Source: a virus. Taken from it: 38,886 bases of DNA. The position numbers were made by a program, and so were the translations under genes. Of this stretch, positions 34,273 through 38,886 are shown in pieces. Position 1 is the stretch's first letter, and the number at the start of each line of letters is the position of its first letter. The notes beneath the pieces were generated by a model. That model was not told where the DNA came from, made no database searches, and worked only from the letters and a program-made list of their open reading frames with translations. Location of the stretch: IMG/VR virus record IMGVR_UViG_3300013132_000103, positions 1 to 38,886 of that record. One strand, given 5' to 3'.

Positions 34273-34544
34273 AGGTTTTCTCCATTATTTTCTATAAGTT
34301 CTTCTAAGTAATTTTTTATCTTGCCATAATAAACTACTCCGCCCAAAGTTTTAATAAACTTATGTCTTTTTTCTTGATCCCAATTTATATAATTTTTTAT
34401 AAAATTAGGATTTTTAAAAATAGTGACGCTCGGGTTACTAATCCCAAAATTTTCTTTAAGATTTTTTTGTATGCTTTGAATAGCAAGATTACCTTCAATA
34501 ATTTGATCTACGCTAAAGTTGTAATTTATTTTTTTTATTTTCAT
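34269..34544 (-). CDS. Small hypothetical protein of the tail chaperone operon
   Basis: 91 residues, basic, with Asn and Lys abundant. A helix around QIIEGNLAIQSIQKNLKENFG and a second around EKRHKFIKTLGGVVYYGKIKNYLEELI are likely. No family recognised. It overlaps its neighbours on both sides by 4 nt (ATGA-type), showing coupled translation in the operon that runs from 34765 toward the tape measure. Probably a small assembly factor, by position only. Confidence 0.65.
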   Translation of the reverse strand: MKIKKINYNFSVDQIIEGNLAIQSIQKNLKENFGISNPSVTIFKNPNFIKNYINWDQEKRHKFIKTLGGVVYYGKIKNYLEELIENNGENL

Positions 34545-34765
34545 TTTAATAAAATATTTAATTTAGTGAAACTTTCTTCTATTTCTCTTACGGCATCATT
34601 CGCGTTATCAAGAACTCTTTTTCGTATTTTTTGATAAGTTTCATTATTTATATTATAACCAGAATCAGATAAATCTTCAAGAATAAAAAAGAAGTTTTTA
34701 TATATATTTGTAATTTTTCTCTTTATCTGAAAAAGAGTAATATCTTTTATAGGATCATTTTCCAT
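34541..34765 (-). CDS. Small helical hypothetical protein, first gene after the tail tube
   Basis: 74 residues, mostly helical and charged (IKDITLFQIKRKITNIYKNFFFILEDL, KRVLDNANDAVREIEESF, read in parts). No family recognised. An AAAGG about 9 nt before the ATG serves as ribosome site, and the leader starts at the GTGTAAT box at 34804-34810. It begins the operon that leads through the chaperone-slot genes. Its position resembles that of small tail assembly factors in other siphoviruses. Confidence 0.65.
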   Translation of the reverse strand: MENDPIKDITLFQIKRKITNIYKNFFFILEDLSDSGYNINNETYQKIRKRVLDNANDAVREIEESFTKLNILLK

Positions 34766-34803
34766 AATCTTTTACCTTTATTTAAACCTTTAACCTACTA
34801 TCT

Positions 34804-34810
34804 ATTACAC
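34804..34810 (-). promoter_or_regulatory. Late promoter box GTGTAAT restarting transcription after the tail tube terminator
   Basis: GTGTAAT on the minus strand, 38 nt before the ATG at 34765 and one base beyond the T-run of the terminator at 34812-34845. The terminator/promoter tandem separates tube expression from chaperone and tape measure expression. Confidence 0.62.
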
Positions 34811-34811
34811 C

Positions 34812-34845
34812 AAAAAATAACCCCCGCAAAAGCGAGGGTTATTTT
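34812..34845 (-). terminator. Rho-independent terminator after the tail tube gene
   Basis: GC-rich hairpin AACCCCCGC-AAAA-GCGAGGGTT with one C-A mismatch, extended by A/T pairs on both sides, followed on the minus strand by a run of six T (34812-34817). It lies 24 nt beyond the tube stop codon. It is the only strong GC hairpin I found in the window. The extended A/T pairs might also give weaker termination on the plus strand. Confidence 0.88.
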
Positions 34846-34869
34846 AATATTTAACTATTTAATTATTTA

Positions 34870-36120
34870 TTAAGCTCTACCGCTGATAAATAATCCGTTG
34901 TCTAGGTCTTGTGGACCACCAACTTGGGAACTGAAGGTCAAACTTACAGTCTTGTTAGCGCCGATATCGGAACTAAATTCTTGACTATCAAGCTTTGCAC
35001 CTTTGAGTTTGAATTGGGCAACTGTTTTTGTAGAATCAGCTGGATCTTTGATTGTGATAGTTGGGTTGAACTTAGCAGAATCATCGCCAACTGTTACAGC
35101 AAGAGTTCCAGTTTTGAGATCTGTCATTTGAGCATCAACAGTTAGAGTTACTGTTAATGGGAAGTCGATCTCTCTAGCAAATGCGAACTTATTTCCAAGC
35201 CTTTGAATTGGTGTACGGCTAAGATCAAAACTCAATGTATAGTTTTGAATGTTCATTGTGTCTATGTCTGCACCGCCAGCGTTTGTATTGGATAGGTCTA
35301 GAGTAATATCGCCTGGTCTAAGAGCACTAATTCCACTAACATCAGATACGGCTGTATTTGCAACAGCTTGTGGTAGTTGGTAGAAATTATCTAGTGCCGC
35401 ACCATCTACTGGATTTACTGCTGGTACTTTATTTCCACTAATTCCCTTTTGGAAATTCATGTTTAAACCTTCTACATTTACGGTCACTGTTGGGAAATTA
35501 CCAACAGAGCCTTCAGTAGAATAAGAGGTTAAGAATGCGTTACCAATTCCGATGACGCCATTATTAGCGGCTGTTGTATCAGTATTGTTAACTGCGTCTG
35601 CGCCTTCGGCTACTGTTCTAATGAAGTAGTTTCTTTCGTCTTCGATTTTATTTAAGATTCCAGAAATTGCAGAAACTTCAGTTGAGGAACCTGAAGTAGA
35701 GATTGTAAAACCTAAACCACTTTCGTTAGCAAGATTAGCTAACAAGTAGCTAAAGTCAAGGGAAACTGTTGGGTTAGTTAAAATAACGCGATCAATAGCG
35801 GCCAATTGACCGAATTGATTAACGTCTGTACGATCAATATTAAAACTGTAATTTGCAGTTTGAACTCTTTGTAGCTGATCGATGCTGTTAACTACGCCAC
35901 TATTAAATGTGGCTTCTGGTACATTTAACCATCCAGTAAATCCAGCTAAACCAGTTAGAATATTATAGTTCGAAGTTGGTAATCCAGCACCATCACTAAA
36001 TCCTGCTGGTAAAGTTTGTGAAGTAGCTTGTCCAGTGCTATATGTAAAATGAAAGCCTGTGGCGGGAGCAGGACCAGCGTAAAGTGCTTCAGATTGATAA
36101 ATTATTCTATTTCTTGCCAT
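34870..36120 (-). CDS. Major tail protein (tail tube)
   Basis: 416 residues. The sequence is beta-rich with many Ala, Gly, Thr, Val and Asn and few Lys, unlike most proteins here. The layout fits a tube protein: IIYQSEALYAGPAPATGF at the start, a YSFNIDRTDVNQFGQLAAIDRVILTNPTVSLDFSY block (read in parts), IQNYTLSFDLSRTPIQRLGNKFAFAREIDFPLTVTLTVDAQM in the same way, and a C-terminal KTVSLTFSSQVGGPQDLDNGLFISG. A lone promoter box, a CGGAG ribosome site, a strong terminator and codon use that looks less AT-biased than its neighbours agree with very high expression. Hexamers of this protein should stack to form the tail. Assigned by composition and gene order, before the chaperone slot and tape measure. 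Confidence 0.82.
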   Translation of the reverse strand: MARNRIIYQSEALYAGPAPATGFHFTYSTGQATSQTLPAGFSDGAGLPTSNYNILTGLAGFTGWLNVPEATFNSGVVNSIDQLQRVQTANYSFNIDRTDVNQFGQLAAIDRVILTNPTVSLDFSYLLANLANESGLGFTISTSGSSTEVSAISGILNKIEDERNYFIRTVAEGADAVNNTDTTAANNGVIGIGNAFLTSYSTEGSVGNFPTVTVNVEGLNMNFQKGISGNKVPAVNPVDGAALDNFYQLPQAVANTAVSDVSGISALRPGDITLDLSNTNAGGADIDTMNIQNYTLSFDLSRTPIQRLGNKFAFAREIDFPLTVTLTVDAQMTDLKTGTLAVTVGDDSAKFNPTITIKDPADSTKTVAQFKLKGAKLDSQEFSSDIGANKTVSLTFSSQVGGPQDLDNGLFISGRA

Positions 36121-36143
36121 ATTATTGTTCTCCGTTTATTGAT

Positions 36144-36150
36144 ATTACAC
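36144..36150 (-). promoter_or_regulatory. Late promoter box GTGTAAT for the tail tube gene
   Basis: GTGTAAT on the minus strand, 23 nt before the ATG at 36120; CGGAG lies about 11 nt before that ATG. AT-rich sequence without a -35 consensus lies upstream. Confidence 0.65.
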
Positions 36151-36177
36151 CTTATTTTAATGTATTTTCTTCTTTTT

Positions 36178-37050
36178 TTAAGCTTGTCTAGGATATCTAT
36201 TTTGTATTAATTCAAAGTCAACAAAAGCTGAATATACATTTCTATTTAAACTATTAGTTGCGTTCATTAATCTAGCGTCAGTCTTTGTTACAGTTACATC
36301 ATTAATATATGCATAATCAGAATCTGATACTTTATCTTTTGTATAATCTAAGTAATCAAAGCATTTTCCAGTTAAACTTACAGAACCTAAAGAGTTAAAA
36401 GGCATTTCATTTGGATATATTAGTGGGACTAATTGTCTTACTGTATCTCTCATTATACTCGTTACTGCGTCTAAGTTGTATACGCTATCTGCTAATATAA
36501 TAGCCCTAATATTTCCTATTGTTTGATCTAATCCACCAAAAGCTAATGGTTTATTTTTACCACCTTGATATTTTAAATATATAACAGGATATGTTTCTGC
36601 ACCTACTGGTAGACCAGTTGGATTTTGATATGTTCTGGGATTTATTTGATAAGCTGTTTCAAATAGTATATTTTCTTCTGGTTTGCTAGTTAAATATATA
36701 TTAAAATCTTTTACAGCATAGTGGCCGCTTAATGATGTTTCTGGATTAAATATCTGCTGACTAAAATATAACTGACCTTCTTGAGCATTGATTCCGCTTA
36801 ATCCACTTTGGCCAACTTTAATAAAATTATTATTTAAATATACTCCACTTATAATTTTTGCTCCGCTAATTGAGCAATCTATTACCATTTGTTTAAATGG
36901 TGCGCCATATGTATAGTATCCATAATACATACTATTAACTGGATAAAATGAACTTCCGTGGTTTGTATAGGCTTGACCTTTAGTTAGTATTTTATTATCC
37001 AGCCATAATAAAACATTTGTCATTAATATATTATCAAATTGTGGTGTCAT
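36178..37050 (-). CDS. Hypothetical tail protein, tail-terminator position
   Basis: 290 residues, Tyr/Asn/Gly-rich and mostly beta, with a long helical segment near LDAVTSIMRDTVRQLVPLIYP. The C-terminal region YINDVTVTKTDARLMNATNSLNRNVYSAFVDFELIQNRYP resembles the closing strands of tail-terminator or neck proteins. It lies directly upstream of the tube gene, where lambda has U and related phages have their tail terminator, so I infer a role at the tail-neck junction. No named family is recognised. The start overlaps the previous stop (ATGA). Confidence 0.65.
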   Translation of the reverse strand: MTPQFDNILMTNVLLWLDNKILTKGQAYTNHGSSFYPVNSMYYGYYTYGAPFKQMVIDCSISGAKIISGVYLNNNFIKVGQSGLSGINAQEGQLYFSQQIFNPETSLSGHYAVKDFNIYLTSKPEENILFETAYQINPRTYQNPTGLPVGAETYPVIYLKYQGGKNKPLAFGGLDQTIGNIRAIILADSVYNLDAVTSIMRDTVRQLVPLIYPNEMPFNSLGSVSLTGKCFDYLDYTKDKVSDSDYAYINDVTVTKTDARLMNATNSLNRNVYSAFVDFELIQNRYPRQA

Positions 37051-37637
37051 TTTAATCCTTTTACAAAATTAAAGTATATTTCTGAAATATATTTTACAGG
37101 CCTAAAAGCTAAACTTCTAACTTTATTTTTAGATTGAATGCCTCTCTTAGATCTGCTTTGAGGAAATAATAAACCATAAACATAATATCCAAATCCAGAT
37201 ATTCCTTCTTCAACGCCTTTAACCCAACTTCTGCTTCCTTCAAATGGAAGTGGTGTGGCGGATCTTATCTCTTCTGGGGATGGAGTATAAACTTCGTACT
37301 CTATTTCAAAATTTTTCTTGTTAAATTTTGGTTTTTCACCAAGATATGTGTTTTCTTTTATAATCGAAGTTAGTTCGTCTATTGGTTGGCGCGTGCTTTC
37401 AAATCCAATAAAAGCAAATAGATTTTCTTTACCATTTAATGTTGAGCTAATATTTTCACCATCTGGTCCCTGCCTTAATTCTTTTGAGACAGGATGACTT
37501 TCTACTTCGTTTATATATTTTCTTAAATTTTTATTAAGAGTATTTTGCGCCAGACTTAAAGCTCTTTTTTTTAGAGCTGATTCTACAGCTGGAGAAATTT
37601 CTTCTCTAATTTTTTCTAGATTTATCTTTCTAGCCAT
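37047..37637 (-). CDS. Hypothetical neck/tail completion protein
   Basis: 196 residues, basic. It begins with a helical region (INLEKIREEISPAVESALKKRALSL, read in part) followed by NTLNKNLRKYINEVESHPVS. It then has beta segments such as NLFAFIGFES, NFEIEYEVYTP and WVKGVEEGISGFGYYVYGL. The layout of an N-terminal helix plus a small beta fold is like HK97 gp10/lambda Z-type proteins, and the position between connector genes and the tail-terminator slot agrees. Family not certain. Overlaps both neighbours (TAATG upstream, ATGA downstream), so translation is coupled. Confidence 0.62.
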   Translation of the reverse strand: MARKINLEKIREEISPAVESALKKRALSLAQNTLNKNLRKYINEVESHPVSKELRQGPDGENISSTLNGKENLFAFIGFESTRQPIDELTSIIKENTYLGEKPKFNKKNFEIEYEVYTPSPEEIRSATPLPFEGSRSWVKGVEEGISGFGYYVYGLLFPQSRSKRGIQSKNKVRSLAFRPVKYISEIYFNFVKGLK

Positions 37638-38077
37638 TACTTTGTTTGCTCCAATCCATAAACATAATAGGTATTATTAAGATATTTTCTCACTACATCT
37701 TCTGTTACTATATTCCAAGTCTTACCATCAAATTCTAATTTTATAGTTTTACCATTAGCAATAAAATCTCTGGCATCTTGTTTTACTTTTAATGTCACGT
37801 CCCCGCGGGCGATAATTAATTTTAAATCAGGATCAACAGATTCTATGTTTCTAACATTATTATAATAAATTCTTCCTTTATAAACCCCTGTTACTGGAAC
37901 ATAGGTATAGTTTACAGAATCAGAGCTAGAACCATAACCATATAATGGTGCATTTTCTATTTGTTGTAGGACCTGTATTGGTTCTTTATGTACTATAAAA
38001 TCTCTAGAAAAATATGTGAAGAAATCATCATATTGTTTTGAAAAACTTGCTGCTACTTCTGGTTTTATAAAACTCAT
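37637..38077 (-). CDS. Hypothetical head-tail connector/stopper protein
   Basis: 146 residues. The N-terminus FIKPEVAASFSKQYDDFFTYFSRDFIVHKEP is helical. The rest is a small beta-barrel-like sequence with TYVPVTGVYKGRIYY, DPDLKLIIARGDVTLKVKQDARDFI (read in part) and GKTWNIVTEDVVRKYL. Small beta-barrel proteins in this place are typical head-tail stoppers (gpFII/gp16-like). Function is inferred from fold impression and order: connector, this gene, neck, terminator, tube. It starts 2 nt after the preceding stop. Confidence 0.62.
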   Translation of the reverse strand: MSFIKPEVAASFSKQYDDFFTYFSRDFIVHKEPIQVLQQIENAPLYGYGSSSDSVNYTYVPVTGVYKGRIYYNNVRNIESVDPDLKLIIARGDVTLKVKQDARDFIANGKTIKLEFDGKTWNIVTEDVVRKYLNNTYYVYGLEQTK

Positions 38078-38079
38078 GA

Positions 38080-38595
38080 TTAGGATGCATTGTCAATGTT
38101 TCTTAGTCTATATAGCGCATTTGTATAAGTAGGATTATAATAACCCTCAATTACATCATCGCCAGCAACTTGAAGTGGAGTTGTATTTGCTGCTACATAA
38201 TTTGTAACAAAATCTTGTAACTCGTCATATTCTTGTTTTCTTACTGTTATATAATTTCTTAGAACTTCATTTGTATTTATTTTTTGCACAGACCCAATAT
38301 CATCTTTGATTGTTACATAATCGTTAGCTGCAGAGCTAGCTGTGCTTTTAATTTTTATATCAAGATAATATATTCCATACATTTTTTTGAATATATATTT
38401 TTCCTCATCATTTAAATTAGGAGAAATTTCATAATTTTCAGTATTCTTAACTATAAAAGATGTATTTAAAAGGTTATTTAAACCGCCTATGTTTCTTCTT
38501 ACCCAAGCAGATATTGCTGCTATGCTAAAATCAGATGGCTCGCCAAGTTCTTCATATATCTCTTGAGCAATAGATGTAACAGTATTAATGATCAT
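38080..38595 (-). CDS. Probable head-tail connector (adaptor) protein
   Basis: 171 residues. The N-terminal half is helical, with VTSIAQEIYEELGEPSDFSIAAISAWVRRNIGGLNNLL (read in parts), the pattern of gp6/gp15-type adaptor proteins that bind the portal. A long helix follows at ENYEISPNLNDEEKYIFKKMYGIYYLDIKI in the same region, and the C-terminus has RKQEYDELQDFVTNYVA. No signature motif proves the family. Its ATG lies exactly 8 nt from a GTGTAAT box, without a Shine-Dalgarno sequence, so it is predicted to be translated from a leaderless late mRNA that continues into the neck genes. Confidence 0.65.
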   Translation of the reverse strand: MIINTVTSIAQEIYEELGEPSDFSIAAISAWVRRNIGGLNNLLNTSFIVKNTENYEISPNLNDEEKYIFKKMYGIYYLDIKIKSTASSAANDYVTIKDDIGSVQKINTNEVLRNYITVRKQEYDELQDFVTNYVAANTTPLQVAGDDVIEGYYNPTYTNALYRLRNIDNAS

Positions 38596-38603
38596 ATATT
38601 AAA

Positions 38604-38610
38604 ATTACAC
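38604..38610 (-). promoter_or_regulatory. Late promoter box GTGTAAT, leaderless type, for the connector/neck operon
   Basis: GTGTAAT on the minus strand with exactly 8 nt to the ATG at 38595, as at 15545-15551. No ribosome binding site fits between the predicted start point and the ATG. Confidence 0.65.
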
Positions 38611-38627
38611 TGTTTTAAAGAGTAAAA

Positions 38628-38867
38628 TTAATATAACTTATTTTTGATATAATTTACAGAGTCTATAAAATTATTAATTTTCAAGTCAGAAATGCGTCTT
38701 TCATCTATTCTGTTAACTAGTGTTATATCACCATATGGATCAAGATAAAAACTAAGATGATAAGCATTTTCTGCGTAAACTATTGTAATATCGTCTTTAA
38801 CATAAAAAGTTGGATTATTTTCAATAAATCCTAAGCTAATAAGATGATTTTTAATATGCTCGAACAT
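38628..38867 (-). CDS. Small hypothetical protein
   Basis: 79 residues, beginning MFEHIKNHLISLGF, a short helix, then beta strands (TFYVKDDITIVYAENAYHLSFYLDPYGDITLV) and a C-terminal helix (INNFIDSVNYIKNKLY). No family recognised; no transmembrane segment or signal peptide. It has its own late-type promoter with a leaderless start 8 nt after GTGTATAAT, and it lies upstream of the connector operon. Confidence 0.65.
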   Translation of the reverse strand: MFEHIKNHLISLGFIENNPTFYVKDDITIVYAENAYHLSFYLDPYGDITLVNRIDERRISDLKINNFIDSVNYIKNKLY

Positions 38868-38875
38868 ATACCTAT

Positions 38876-38884
38876 ATTATACAC
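38876..38884 (-). promoter_or_regulatory. Late promoter variant GTGTATAAT, leaderless type
   Basis: GTGTATAAT on the minus strand, 8 nt before the ATG at 38867. It holds a perfect TATAAT at the same distance as TGTAAT in the other leaderless late promoters. The region of any -35 lies outside the window. Confidence 0.6.
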
Positions 38885-38886
38885 TA

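Noticed and set aside
1-38886. tRNA genes, CRISPR arrays, insertion sequences, integrase or attachment sites
   Set aside because: None recognised on reading both strands; nearly all bases lie within coding regions and no array-like direct repeats were seen. A tRNAscan or repeat search was not possible here.

Overview
The window is part of the genome of a tailed double-stranded DNA phage. It is AT-rich, tightly packed, and encodes its own replication machinery together with a lambda-like long flexible tail (siphovirus type). There are no rRNA genes, and I saw no tRNA, CRISPR array, insertion sequence or integrase. The host cannot be named from the sequence. The lambda-type tail-tip set (M, L, K, I, J) and a GT9-type glycosyltransferase fit a phage of a Gram-negative bacterium, but this is inference.

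Bases 1-14742 (plus strand) are the replication/metabolism half. After the end of a possible endonuclease gene and one small unknown gene come four operons. (A) 550-5524: DnaB-type helicase, ThyX, a TOPRIM primase, an unknown protein and a Cas4/RecB-like Fe-S nuclease. (B) 5557-10289: a family C DNA polymerase broken in two, with its degenerate PHP domain in one gene and its catalytic core in another. Between them lie an unknown gene, a DEDDh proofreading exonuclease and a small protein. (C) 10325-13927: a probable ssDNA-binding protein and two overlapping glycosyltransferase genes that together hold one split GT9 fold. (D) 13954-14742: a possible single-strand annealing protein. Each operon starts with a sigma70-like promoter with a 17-bp spacer whose -10 box ends only 6-10 nt before the ATG, so the four mRNAs should be leaderless or nearly so.

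Bases 14739-38886 are the late virion half. On the minus strand, from the right edge leftwards, come a small unknown gene, head-tail connector/neck genes, a tail-terminator-position gene, the tail tube, a terminator, four genes in the tail-chaperone position and a 2639-residue tape measure. On the plus strand at 15595-24472 are homologues of lambda M, L, K, I and J plus one unknown gene. The two arms converge and meet with no spacer at 24472/24473. A lone tail-type gene (14739-15536, minus) is divergent from M.

Seven late genes or operons are preceded by a box, GTGTAAT (GTGTATAAT in one case), without a recognisable -35. In three cases the box lies exactly 8 nt before the ATG (leaderless). 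In four it lies 23-38 nt before an ATG that has a Shine-Dalgarno sequence. The window therefore shows two promoter classes that match the functional halves. Other points of note are large insertions, one discoidin-like, in the L homologue; repeated GFIPNF motifs and a possible nuclease-fold domain in the tape measure; and two chaperone-slot genes in one frame separated by a single TAA.
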